In this document: positions 34,698-43,415 of the stretch, piece after piece
Numbering within the stretch: position 1 is the stretch's first letter
Layout: each line of letters starts with the position of its first letter
From: Lachnospiraceae bacterium
Lineage (GTDB): Bacteria > Bacillota > Clostridia > Lachnospirales > Lachnospiraceae
NCBI GenBank assembly: GCA_017518735.1
Contig: JAFWTY010000027.1
Location: 47,923 to 111,922 of the forward strand
Length of the DNA stretch: 64,000 bases
Direction: 5' to 3'
Notes under the pieces: model-generated
Databases searched by the model: none
Told to the model about the DNA's origin: nothing
What the model saw: the letters and a program-made list of their open reading frames with translations, nothing else
Made by a program: the position numbers and the translations under genes

Positions 34698-35162
34698 TTA
34701 GTAAACCTTTGTGTAGGTATCTCCTGCAATTGCTGCTGCATATGTATCTGCATCATATGTTTCCCAAGCGGATCCGTCATATACGATGTAGAAACCTTTT
34801 TCTACGTAGTATGCCTTGGTTACGGTGTAAGCTGCATGGTTAGCGGATGTAGCCTCTACGCCGTCCTGGATAACGGTATAGAAATGAGTTCCGTCCGGAG
34901 TATCAGCGGTTCTGGAAATAACAGATGCTCTAGCCTGAACACTTGCTGGGCACATGCTCTTTCCTGCACCATATAAGCTGGAGAACTCAGCCTGGGTAGC
35001 GGTCAATGCGGATTTTGCATTGAGTACGTACTGTTTTTCTCTTGCTCTGTCGATGTATCCTAACAATGCAGGAACAAGGATAGCTGCAAGGATTGCTAAA
35101 ATAACAAGTACAACGATTAATTCAACTAAGGTAAAACCTTTGTTATTGTTTGTCTTCTTCAT
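34698..35162 (-). CDS. Type IV pilin, probable major subunit
   Basis: A 154-residue pilin with a short leader MKKTNNNKG and cleavage after Gly9 before FTLVELIVV. Mature Glu5 is present. The helix runs on to YIDRAREKQYVLNAKSALTATQ, and the C-terminal domain is small and rich in Tyr, Thr and Ala, ending in DTYTKVY. Its own strong promoter, a good AAGGAGG site and a tight terminator imply a high-level short transcript, as expected for the main subunit. It lies just after pilB but is separated by a 496-bp regulatory region. Confidence 0.9.
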   Translation of the reverse strand: MKKTNNNKGFTLVELIVVLVILAILAAILVPALLGYIDRAREKQYVLNAKSALTATQAEFSSLYGAGKSMCPASVQARASVISRTADTPDGTHFYTVIQDGVEATSANHAAYTVTKAYYVEKGFYIVYDGSAWETYDADTYAAAIAGDTYTKVY

Positions 35163-35228
35163 AAGTATTCCTCCTTATCTCTACTCAAACAGTTATTGAA
35201 TAACTCTCTCATGAATTAGTGTAATTAG

Positions 35229-35257
35229 ATTTTATCAACCATATCCAAAAAAGGCAA
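35229..35257 (-). promoter_or_regulatory. Promoter of the major pilin
   Basis: TTGCCT (35252-35257), 17 bp, TAAAAT (35229-35234), about 60 bp before the ATG. Confidence 0.65.
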
Positions 35258-35379
35258 CCGTTTTTGCACCTCTTTTAGTAAAATCAACCTATTCAACAAA
35301 GAACCGAAAAGTCGTTTGTGCAATTTGATGAATGATTTTAGTTCATGACACTATTTTATGCGTTTTTGAACGTTTTTTT

Positions 35380-35395
35380 GTGAGTTTGCACTCAC
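35380..35395 (-). promoter_or_regulatory. Dyad GTGAGTTTGCACTCAC, copy nearer the pilin
   Basis: A 16-bp perfect dyad with A/T runs at both ends. It is one of two copies in the 496-bp gap 35163-35658, which is AT-rich and holds no credible gene. It lies about 120 bp upstream of the pilin promoter and probably binds a regulator. Confidence 0.5.
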
Positions 35396-35578
35396 TTTTT
35401 GAGTGGTTTTTGATCTTCCGAAGCAAACAGGCATCCATAATATTTCTATTTCTGTCCAGCAAAAACCTTGAAAAATCCAATAAAACCGTTTCGCCATGCT
35501 AATATATTTTTATTTTTGTGAAATCTCGTGTTATTTTTAACACACTCTCGTCATTTTCCACAAAAGGTTTGTTCGAGA

Positions 35579-35594
35579 GTGAGTCTGTACTCAC
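35579..35594 (-). promoter_or_regulatory. Dyad GTGAGTCTGTACTCAC, copy nearer pilB
   Basis: The second copy, 199 bp from the first. ACTCTCG/CGAGAGT (about 35549-35582) and GTGTTA/TAACAC (about 35528-35543) hairpins lie next to it. On the plus strand each copy is followed by T residues. Confidence 0.5.
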
Positions 35595-35658
35595 TTTTTT
35601 ATGTTTTTCTTATAAAATACTATCCGGATCCTATTCCGTTGCTTCTTTCCGGTATAAA

Positions 35659-37344
35659 TTAGTCGTAGTATGCAACCTTAACCAGCTCTTCCACTGTGGT
35701 AAGTCCCTGGTAAATCAGTTCCAGACAGCTTTCCTTCAGAGTCAACATTCCCAGTTCGTCTCTTGCATACTGTTTGATTTCTTCTGCAGTGCTGTTGTCG
35801 GAAATCATCTTACGAACCGGCTTGTCAATCGGAAGGATTTCGTGGATGGAAATACGTCCTCTGTATCCGGTACCGTTGCACTTCTTGCAACCCACTTTGT
35901 GTTTTACCTGCGGAAGCATCTTGCCGACAATTCTGTTTTCTTCTTCCGTCGGTTCTCCCCACTCACCACAGTCCGGGCAAACCTTACGAACAAGTCTCTG
36001 TGCAATGATTCCGACCAAGGAGTTTGCAAGCATGTAAGGTTCGATACCCATATCGATCAAACGGGTTACCGAAGATGCGGCATCATTGGTATGCAGGGTG
36101 GATAATACCAGGTGGCCGGTAATAGCGGCACGCACGGAAATCGATGCGGTCTCGGCATCACGGGTCTCACCTAACATGATAATGTCGGGGTCCTGACGAA
36201 GCAAAGCTCGAAGTCCGATTTCGAAGGTCAGGCCGGCGGTATTGTTTACCTGCATCTGATTCAGTTTCGGAAGGTTCTTTTCTACGGGGTCTTCAATCGT
36301 GGAGATGTTTACCGCTCTCTGGGAAAGTTCCGAAAGAATCATGTAAAGTGTCGTGGATTTACCGGAACCGGTAGGTCCGGTTACATAGATGATACCGTTC
36401 GGGGATCTCAGCATGTTGCTTACGATCTCGTAGTTGCGTTCGTTCATACCGAAGGTTCCGGAGTGATCGATGGTTGCAGCCGATGCAAGCAGACGAAGAA
36501 CCGCTTTTTCACCGAATACGGTAGGAATTACGGAAACACGGACGTTGACCGGTGTTCCGTCAATATTTGTTTTGAAATGTCCGTCCTGGGGAACACGGCG
36601 TTCTGCGATATCCAGATCACCGAGAATCTTAATACGGGCAATTAAGGAGTTATGAATGCTTTTCTGTAAAGTCATGAAATCGACAATTACACCATCCATA
36701 CGCATACGAACCGAGGTGTGTTTCTCAAAAGGTTCGATATGAATATCGGAAACGTTGGAATTGTAGGCACGGACAACCAGCGAATTCAAAAGGTTGATAA
36801 TCGGGGTGTCGTCATCGCCCTCTTCCACGTTTACTTCAATTTCATCTTCTTCCGCGAAGTTGGATTTTGCAGCCTTATCCGCTGCCTTCTTTGCAGAAAC
36901 TTCGGAATAATAGTAATGGATTGCGTTATCCAGCGGCTGTTTTTCGCAAAGCTCGATATGAAGATCCGTTCCGGCCACCTGACGGACATCTTCGATTCCG
37001 TAGAAGTTCAACGGATCGTTCGTCAGTATGAAGAGAACGCCTTCTTCCAAACGGTATGCCAGGATTCCGTATTTTTCCGCCAACGGTCTCGGAATCATTT
37101 CAACCGCATTGATATCAAAACTCAGATCCGAAATATTAACGAGACGATACTGAAGTCTCTGTCCCAGAGCTTCCAGCATCTGATGCTCGGTAATATGACC
37201 CAGTGCAATCAAAGCACCGCCCAGACGAACGCCTTCATGCTCCTTCTGATAGGCAATCGCTTCTCCGATCTGATCTTCCGTAACGTACCCAAATTCTTTT
37301 AAAACATCACCGATACGAATATTTCTGTTATTCTTGATGTCCAT
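35659..37344 (-). CDS. pilB: Type IV pilus extension ATPase PilB/GspE
   Basis: PilB powers pilus assembly at the cytoplasmic face. The 561-residue protein has a MshEN-type N-terminal domain (about 1-150) and a C-terminal ATPase with Walker A GPTGSGKSTTLYM at about residue 323, followed by the Asp box, RALLRQDPDIIMLGE Walker B and histidine-containing motif LSTLHTNDA. Two CxxC pairs at about 455 and 486 form the PilB zinc site. No PilT is in the window. It is the last gene of the machine operon. Confidence 0.96.
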   Translation of the reverse strand: MDIKNNRNIRIGDVLKEFGYVTEDQIGEAIAYQKEHEGVRLGGALIALGHITEHQMLEALGQRLQYRLVNISDLSFDINAVEMIPRPLAEKYGILAYRLEEGVLFILTNDPLNFYGIEDVRQVAGTDLHIELCEKQPLDNAIHYYYSEVSAKKAADKAAKSNFAEEDEIEVNVEEGDDDTPIINLLNSLVVRAYNSNVSDIHIEPFEKHTSVRMRMDGVIVDFMTLQKSIHNSLIARIKILGDLDIAERRVPQDGHFKTNIDGTPVNVRVSVIPTVFGEKAVLRLLASAATIDHSGTFGMNERNYEIVSNMLRSPNGIIYVTGPTGSGKSTTLYMILSELSQRAVNISTIEDPVEKNLPKLNQMQVNNTAGLTFEIGLRALLRQDPDIIMLGETRDAETASISVRAAITGHLVLSTLHTNDAASSVTRLIDMGIEPYMLANSLVGIIAQRLVRKVCPDCGEWGEPTEEENRIVGKMLPQVKHKVGCKKCNGTGYRGRISIHEILPIDKPVRKMISDNSTAEEIKQYARDELGMLTLKESCLELIYQGLTTVEELVKVAYYD

Positions 37345-37369
37345 ATGTTTCCCCTGTTTCTTTTATTTT

Positions 37370-38212
37370 TCAGTCTTTATCGCACATATACAGTTCCATG
37401 TTGATGGTTAACGCATCCATGGTAACGATTTCATAATCCGTACGCTTTATGTCCTTCTTGTTTTCTTCCGTAACCACGATGCCCTCTTTCAGGCGCTGTA
37501 CACGGTACTCGCTCCATGCGAAGGAAGTGATGAGAACTTCTTTATCGAAATTCATCATTTCTTCCAGAAATGCCTGCAGTTCTTCCTTGGAACCGCCGAG
37601 CGTCATGGAAACTCTTGCGGCATAGATATCGTTGTTTAATCCTACGGTATCGGTATCGCCAAAGATATCAATAAGTTCCTGGGTTACCTTTCCGTCTTCC
37701 TCATCCTCTTCTTTATCACTGTTCTTTTTGCCGGTATCCTTTTCCAGATCTTCGATGAGTTCATCCGTGGAACTGCTCGCCTGAGCCTTCTGCTTATTTG
37801 CTGCCTCCCACTGAAGCTGCTGCTGATAAAGTTCGGAATACTTGTATGCCTTTCTTGTGGAAGGAGTTGATTCGATTACGATGTTTAAGTTGAAGGATTC
37901 GAGTCCGTGCTTTAATGCTTTTGTGGTTAAGAGTTTATCCACATCCGCTTCATTCATACGGTCAAAGAACTTCTGCTTATCCTCCGCCATACTCTGTTCG
38001 AATTCTTCACACTGTGTTTCCACAAAAATGTAATTCGCTACTTTCTGCTGATTAATGGACTGCAGTGCTTCCTGCTCTGCGATTTCGGCCTCCAGTTTGT
38101 TATAAGCTTTAATCTGAGGATAAATGCCCCAGTATCCAATACCTACAACAACTACGAAGAGGAACATGAAAAGAAGCAGTCGTTTGTCTTTCTGAGAGAG
38201 ATTACTTTTCAT
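37370..38212 (-). CDS. pilO: PilO-like assembly protein
   Basis: A 280-residue bitopic membrane protein. One TM (about 13-31) follows a short cytoplasmic stretch, then a coiled coil and a ferredoxin-like C-terminal part, the PilO/GspM pattern. A charged low-complexity linker lies near residues 145-175 (DLEKDTGKKNSDKEEDEED). It overlaps the pilMN stop by 1 bp and precedes pilB. Sequence conservation of PilO is low, so position supports the call. Confidence 0.8.
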   Translation of the reverse strand: MKSNLSQKDKRLLLFMFLFVVVVGIGYWGIYPQIKAYNKLEAEIAEQEALQSINQQKVANYIFVETQCEEFEQSMAEDKQKFFDRMNEADVDKLLTTKALKHGLESFNLNIVIESTPSTRKAYKYSELYQQQLQWEAANKQKAQASSSTDELIEDLEKDTGKKNSDKEEDEEDGKVTQELIDIFGDTDTVGLNNDIYAARVSMTLGGSKEELQAFLEEMMNFDKEVLITSFAWSEYRVQRLKEGIVVTEENKKDIKRTDYEIVTMDALTINMELYMCDKD

Positions 38213-39684
38213 TATTCTTCAACCTCCCTTCCGACGCTTTCTGCAAAGGTACAGGTAACGTTAATGCTCCAGGTTCCGTCCTGGTTATATGTATAACCGC
38301 TATATCTTACGCTGCTGAAGATTTCCTGCTCCTGCAGACGATAAATATACTGGTTAATCATTTCTACATCCGTAGCTCTGGCGGTTACGTTTACAAGACC
38401 GTTCTCCGCATCAAAGCTTCCGATCGTAATATCGGCATAGCCGCTTGCCGTTTTCTGCAACAACCGCTCTACCTCTCTGGTAAAAACAGGATAGGTATCG
38501 ATTGTATTTAACACGTTACGAATGGAATTGGCTCTGGATGCCAATGTATCACGCCTTGCGGAAAAAGCATCAAACATGGCAGCCTGCGATACAACCATGG
38601 GATCTTCGTTATATTCTACCAGTTCGTTATATCTTGACTGACGAATCATTCTCATTGCAAAAACAACCAGGAAGATCAGTGCCATAACTGCCAATGTTGC
38701 CCCGACAATAATAATGTTCTTCTTCAGTTCCGGATCGATGGTCGACTTTTTTTCCTTGAGGTCCAGATTTGCCAGGAAGTTGCTCTCCTTGGTTCCGTCC
38801 GTGTAAAGACCGCTCAGTGCAAAAATAACCTGCTGTGCAAGGTGGTTTTTCTCGGGATTGGGTCCAAGGCCCTGGTTCAGTGTTGTAACCGGTGCGGAAA
38901 GGCCGTATGCCGAAACGATGTCGCCATAGAAACTCATGTCTGCGTTTTCAGTGCCGGCAATGATGATTTTTTCCACTCTCTGCTCGATCTTGTGTGCCTG
39001 CATGAACTGGTTCAAGTTACTTAAGGATCTTGCACAGTCTTCAAAGTAAGCACTTGTTCCAACGTCATTGAAGCAGCGTACGGAGTTATAGTAGTTAAAG
39101 CATCCGTCCACCCAGAGAACGTTGGTTACAATGTTTCCGTTCATGATCTGCATAATGAACGTTTTGTTATATGCGGTTACCGTATTGTCGAGAAGACTGA
39201 TGAGACTTCCCTCAGCGGATACAAGGCTCTTTAATGTGATTCCTGCTTCCTTGAAGATATCGACATAGTCCTTGATCAGGTCTTTTTCCGCCATCTCCAC
39301 ATAGTACTTCTTCAGCTTCTTTCCGGTGCTGCCATGAAGTGCATTGTAGCAAACGATGTAGGTTTCCCCTTCTTTTTCCATGTCGGAAATCTCACGGCCG
39401 ATATACTGTCTCGTCTTTGCCGGCGGCAAAACCGGAACATCGATGCTTCTTCCGTGAATCTTATTTCCGCCAACCACAAGATGGACGTCATTTTTCGGGA
39501 ACTGATAAAAGCTCCACGTTTCCTTTAAGAACGCCACAAAAGCGGAAGCATCGGTGATCACACCATTGATAATGCTTCCTTCCGGTGCATCCAGAATCAT
39601 GGATTGCTGAAAGTTTCCTTTCTTCCCTCTGGTACCCTGTACAAACTGTACCTGCAGGTTGTTCAGATAAACGCTTACACTCAC
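38212..39684 (-). CDS. pilM: PilM-PilN fusion protein
   Basis: A 490-residue protein with an actin-like PilM part (about 1-310) fused to a PilN part made of one TM helix (about 325-348) and an extracytoplasmic ferredoxin-like domain (about 350-490). PilM and PilN are separate in proteobacteria and linked in one chain in some clostridia. The PilM part anchors the platform to the ATPase. It overlaps pilO by 1 bp. Confidence 0.85.
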   Translation of the reverse strand: MSVSVYLNNLQVQFVQGTRGKKGNFQQSMILDAPEGSIINGVITDASAFVAFLKETWSFYQFPKNDVHLVVGGNKIHGRSIDVPVLPPAKTRQYIGREISDMEKEGETYIVCYNALHGSTGKKLKKYYVEMAEKDLIKDYVDIFKEAGITLKSLVSAEGSLISLLDNTVTAYNKTFIMQIMNGNIVTNVLWVDGCFNYYNSVRCFNDVGTSAYFEDCARSLSNLNQFMQAHKIEQRVEKIIIAGTENADMSFYGDIVSAYGLSAPVTTLNQGLGPNPEKNHLAQQVIFALSGLYTDGTKESNFLANLDLKEKKSTIDPELKKNIIIVGATLAVMALIFLVVFAMRMIRQSRYNELVEYNEDPMVVSQAAMFDAFSARRDTLASRANSIRNVLNTIDTYPVFTREVERLLQKTASGYADITIGSFDAENGLVNVTARATDVEMINQYIYRLQEQEIFSSVRYSGYTYNQDGTWSINVTCTFAESVGREVEE

Positions 39685-39707
39685 TTTTGGTTTTTCCCCC
39701 TTGTTTT

Positions 39708-40913
39708 TTACATGGAACCGCCTGCTATGGACTGGTACGATCCATAGATCGGCTGAATAATCGCTACCATAATAAATCCTACGATTGCTGCCATGATCAC
39801 AATCATAAGAGGCTCAATCATTGCCACGAGCTTTTCTGTAGCAATTTCAGAGTCGTAATCCATCTGATCGGCGATGGAAACAAGCATGCTGTCAAGCTCA
39901 CCGGTTTCTTCTCCGACGCTGACGGAAGACGTCAGTTTCTTTACAAAACCATCTATGCTGTCGATTCCGGAGCTCAGTGTAGCACCTCCTCGAACCGATG
40001 CAATCATCTCATCAAACTGGCCTTCGATATAAGTATTACCGATGGTCGTTTTGGCAATCTGTAAGCAGGTGATAATCGGAATACCTGCGGAGTACAGACT
40101 GGAAAGTGTTCTCGCAAAACGAGCCGTATATACGATCTTACGAAGTTTTCCGATCTTCGGAAGATGAAGCTCCAGCCAGTCCTTAAAATATTTTACCTTC
40201 GGAATGGAAAAGATAATCTTTCCGACGATAAAAACAATAATTCCTATCAGAATCAGAACATACCACTTGTGTGCCACGAAACCGCTGATTGCCATCAGTA
40301 CCGTGGTTGCCACCGGCAGGGATTCCATCTGCGCAAAAAGATCATCAAACTGCGGAAGAACGAAGCCCATGATAACAATAACAACCAGCACGATTAAAAC
40401 ACCCAGAATCTTCGGATAGGTCATGGAACTGTTAATCTTCTGATTCAGGCGGTATTCCTTGCTGTAATATTCGGACATGTTCTCTGCGGTCTGATCCAGG
40501 TTACCGGAACTCTCCGCAGAACGAATCATATTGACGAAAAGAGACGGGAAAGTATCACCCTGTTCTTCGAGTGCATCGGAAAGCGTCATACCGGAACGTA
40601 CCTGCTTTAAAACGTCCGCGTAGATCTCGCGCTCTTTCGGAGCAATTGATTCATCGTCGGAAATGATCTTTAAAGCACGCACTAACGTAACGCCGGCTGC
40701 CAGAAGTTTTGACAGGTTTCTGGAAAAATCGGCGAGACGGTCGTATTTTAATCTTTTTGCTCTCCTCTTACCGACACTGACCTCTTGTGCTTCCAAAAGC
40801 ATCATATTGTCGGCTTTCAGTTTCTCATGGAGTTCGTTTTCATTAGCGGCACTTGATTGAGCGGTAATGATTTTTCCCTCATCATTTTGCGCCTTATAAC
40901 GAAATGTTGCCAT
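39708..40913 (-). CDS. pilC: Type IV pilus platform protein PilC/GspF
   Basis: The 401-residue polytopic inner-membrane platform of T4P. Two T2SF domains (about 65-190 and 270-395), each with the family motifs (DRLADFSRNLSKLLAAGVTLVRAL and ARFARTLSSLYSAGIPIITCL), and TM helices near 170-190, 215-235 and 375-395. It lies between the pilin-like genes and pilMN. Confidence 0.95.
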   Translation of the reverse strand: MATFRYKAQNDEGKIITAQSSAANENELHEKLKADNMMLLEAQEVSVGKRRAKRLKYDRLADFSRNLSKLLAAGVTLVRALKIISDDESIAPKEREIYADVLKQVRSGMTLSDALEEQGDTFPSLFVNMIRSAESSGNLDQTAENMSEYYSKEYRLNQKINSSMTYPKILGVLIVLVVIVIMGFVLPQFDDLFAQMESLPVATTVLMAISGFVAHKWYVLILIGIIVFIVGKIIFSIPKVKYFKDWLELHLPKIGKLRKIVYTARFARTLSSLYSAGIPIITCLQIAKTTIGNTYIEGQFDEMIASVRGGATLSSGIDSIDGFVKKLTSSVSVGEETGELDSMLVSIADQMDYDSEIATEKLVAMIEPLMIVIMAAIVGFIMVAIIQPIYGSYQSIAGGSM

Positions 40914-40942
40914 TCCTCAAATTCCCCTTTCGGAATTGTTTC

Positions 40943-41386
40943 TCAGTCTATATCGTCAAAATGGTAAATCGGCATTCGGTAGGATACTTCCCAGACATTC
41001 CTGTCGCCATTTCCGTAGTACAGTACGTAATAACGGCCGTTCTGGTACTCCAAAACATGGATCCTGTGTGTGGCCTGATCAAAAGAGAGAATCTTATAGG
41101 AACCCTCATTATCCACCAGATTCTTTACCCTGTCCGCCACTCCGCTTGCGAGACCGTTGGCCCTGACCGGATCGTAAATCGTCTTTCCGCTGGCGTAATA
41201 TTCAATCTCCGTGGTGGTAAGTGCCAGATAGACATTTTTGGCATCTCTGAGCGCCTGTTTTGCTTTAATCCTTGTCGTAAACACAAAGAAAACAGCCGCA
41301 CCGATTATCAACAGTCCGATGACAACCAGCACAGTCCTGAATATCCATCCGAAATTAATGTGATTTTCTTCTTTTTTCTTTGGCAT
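40943..41386 (-). CDS. Pilin-like single-TM protein without a prepilin cleavage site
   Basis: A 147-residue protein with an N-terminal TM (about 13-35) and a following helix AKQALRDAKNVYLALTTTEIEYY that resembles the pilin helix (compare REKKDLLEAKSCLTAIQAQL). The prepilin cleavage motif G-FTLVE is not present. The C-terminal part is beta-rich. It lies between pilC and the minor pilin genes. It may be a non-processed pilin relative or a tether. Function unknown. Confidence 0.65.
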   Translation of the reverse strand: MPKKKEENHINFGWIFRTVLVVIGLLIIGAAVFFVFTTRIKAKQALRDAKNVYLALTTTEIEYYASGKTIYDPVRANGLASGVADRVKNLVDNEGSYKILSFDQATHRIHVLEYQNGRYYVLYYGNGDRNVWEVSYRMPIYHFDDID

Positions 41387-41403
41387 TGTTCCTCGAATTC
41401 ACC

Positions 41404-42114
41404 CTACGGCTCTACAACGTTTATACTTCCGGCCGTTTCCGGTACGTTGTAAAGCTTTACATATCTGCAAACGGTAAATGAACCATATTGTCCGCTGGTC
41501 ATTTTCATGTACACAACCAGAATGTTCCCCGGATATTCCGTCACATCAGGCACCGCTACTTCATATTCTGCTGCCAAAGTTGCATTTAACGCACTGTCTG
41601 CAGGTGCGAAATCCATGGACTCTATTGTGTAACCGTTGTAAATATTCTTATCAAATTCCCAGTACGTTCCCTTTAAATCCTTTGAAAGGTTTCCGGTGGA
41701 ATCCTGAATCCGGATCGGGAAATAATACATTCTGAATACACCGTTCTGGGCAAACATTCTCAAACCCGTATCCGTTTTGTCGTATAATACCAGTGCGTTT
41801 CCGTTGTGAGGTTCTCCCTCTTCCGAAGCTTCCGTATATGTTTTGGTATCCACGTACGGGTTCATTACCGCATTTCTCTCATTATACAAGGCGCCTTCTA
41901 TCTCGGCGGAAATTTTGCCGGTAATAATATCTCCTACCTGCCTTGCATAATTCTCACCTCTTACATGATAATACAAATTCGTCACATTGAAAATAATAAC
42001 TGTGGATGCAGACACAAAAATACCCAAAAGGGCAAAGCTCACCACCATTTCAATCAGTGTTGTGCCCAGATGGTTCCAAATATGCTTTTTTACAGATGTT
42101 TTGGAAGCATCCAT
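41404..42114 (-). CDS. Minor pilin, PilW/GspJ-like
   Basis: A 236-residue pilin with a long leader and cleavage after Gly17 before TTLIEMVVSFALLG (Glu5). The 200-residue extracellular part has no hallmark motif. The pattern TTLIE with a Thr at +1 fits minor pilins of the J/W class. It is one of three consecutive minor pilin genes. Confidence 0.82.
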   Translation of the reverse strand: MDASKTSVKKHIWNHLGTTLIEMVVSFALLGIFVSASTVIIFNVTNLYYHVRGENYARQVGDIITGKISAEIEGALYNERNAVMNPYVDTKTYTEASEEGEPHNGNALVLYDKTDTGLRMFAQNGVFRMYYFPIRIQDSTGNLSKDLKGTYWEFDKNIYNGYTIESMDFAPADSALNATLAAEYEVAVPDVTEYPGNILVVYMKMTSGQYGSFTVCRYVKLYNVPETAGSINVVEP

Positions 42115-42152
42115 GTTATTAAGCTCCGGTTTCTTTCTATAGCTTCTGGTGT

Positions 42153-42210
42153 CTTATAATGTATCGGCTGATAATCTGTCAGCTTATTACTTATCGGCCT
42201 GTTATCTGTC
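42153..42210 (-). repeat. Imperfect 28-bp direct repeat at a gene end
   Basis: On the minus strand GACAGATAACAGGCCGAT begins unit one (42210-42183), which contains the stop of the upstream pilin gene, and GACAGATTATCAGCCGAT begins unit two (42180-42153). They share 21 of 28 bases. Both lie in the 87-bp gap, so a local duplication after the stop is likely. Confidence 0.5.
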
Positions 42211-42672
42211 GTAATGGAATTCGATAGCCTTCGGCATAATCTTGTTTTCCGCAGTCTCCTCTTCCGTACAAACATAGGTTGTGGCGCCGATATATTTCAT
42301 ACTGATGTATGAGTTCAGCATGGCGGGATTGTTTCCGTAATTATCAGCCGAGGTCTTTTCCGCATCAAAGGAAAGGATGATGGACGGACGTCCGGCATAA
42401 TTTACCACATTTTTATCCAGGCTGTATTCCCTGACCGTCACAAAGGAAGGATCGATGTTTTCTTTCTTCTTGTAGATTTCCTTGCTGAATTCCTGCTGAA
42501 GACGCGACGCATCCACGCTTTGCAGATATAATTCCGTCGAGAAACTTACAATTGCATACAATGCTGCAAGGACAATGAACAAAACCACAAAGGAAATCAT
42601 GGTTTCAATCATCGTAACACCTCTGTTATCCTTATTCAGTTTTATCTTCTTTCGACATGTACCCATTTCCAT
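42202..42672 (-). CDS. Minor pilin, PilV/GspI-like
   Basis: A 156-residue pilin. The leader is cleaved after Gly18 before VTMIETMISFVVLF, with Glu5. The rest is a small globular part. It overlaps the preceding gene by 31 bp, so translation is coupled. Confidence 0.82.
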   Translation of the reverse strand: MEMGTCRKKIKLNKDNRGVTMIETMISFVVLFIVLAALYAIVSFSTELYLQSVDASRLQQEFSKEIYKKKENIDPSFVTVREYSLDKNVVNYAGRPSIILSFDAEKTSADNYGNNPAMLNSYISMKYIGATTYVCTEEETAENKIMPKAIEFHYDR

Positions 42673-43397
42673 TTCTCTTTCTTATCTGCTGAGGTCATCA
42701 TAAGACCAAATACATTGTACGTCAGGTTGGAAGCGATGGTCTCGATTGCTTTTTCTTCCGTATCCTTGTTTTCCTTTATCTGCAATCTGTAGCAGTCCGT
42801 TACGGTATAGGTCTGGCTTGCTGTTACTGCAGTAGTTTCCACATAGAGAAGGATTCCTTTTCTGGCACTGATGGATTCACTGTCAATCGCCGCCTGCATT
42901 TCGGCTGCTGTCTTGCCTTCCGGAATCGTCCAATAGATACCGACGGATAAATCTGCGGGGAAACCTTCCATCTCCGTGTTATGGTCCACGTTGAAATAGC
43001 GAACAGCGTTCTCTTTGGTATGCAGTCCGGTCGTTGCCTCGGGATCATAATACGGCCAGTCATACCAGTCTGCGTTATCGCGGTTATCAACAATCGTATA
43101 AGCAACATTGACACGGATATATTTCCAAAGATTGCTGTATGTTGCTGCCTCCGACGATGTCAGTTCGTTTTCCAGTGCGATGCTGAAAGAATTCACCGCC
43201 TCCGCATTTCTCTTGCTGGCAAGATTCTTACTCTGGGATGCATACAGGTTATAGGAAACCAGAATTAAAGAAAACACAAAAATCATCATCACCGCGATCA
43301 ACACAATGGTAAGGATCATCGCAGCGCCGGTGTTTTCTTTGGAGCTTAAAAGAAATGTCTTTATGCAATTTTGTCTGTTTTCATTTCTTTTTTTCAT
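42642..43397 (-). CDS. Minor pilin, PilX/GspK-like
   Basis: A 251-residue protein with a leader ending KENTG and a hydrophobic helix AAMILTIVLIAVMMIFVFSLI that lacks Glu5. This is the typical PilX/GspK pattern, in which Glu5 is missing at the tip subunit. It overlaps the next gene and follows the giant GLUG pilin by 18 bp. The C-terminal domain is beta-rich. Confidence 0.8.
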   Translation of the reverse strand: MKKRNENRQNCIKTFLLSSKENTGAAMILTIVLIAVMMIFVFSLILVSYNLYASQSKNLASKRNAEAVNSFSIALENELTSSEAATYSNLWKYIRVNVAYTIVDNRDNADWYDWPYYDPEATTGLHTKENAVRYFNVDHNTEMEGFPADLSVGIYWTIPEGKTAAEMQAAIDSESISARKGILLYVETTAVTASQTYTVTDCYRLQIKENKDTEEKAIETIASNLTYNVFGLMMTSADKKEKWKWVHVERR

Positions 43398-43415
43398 AGT
43401 TTGAAACTCTGCTTA

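Noticed and set aside
35163..35658. Cyclic-di-GMP riboswitch in the pilin leader
   Set aside because: The conserved GEMM sequences were not found on either strand by eye; only dyads and hairpins were.
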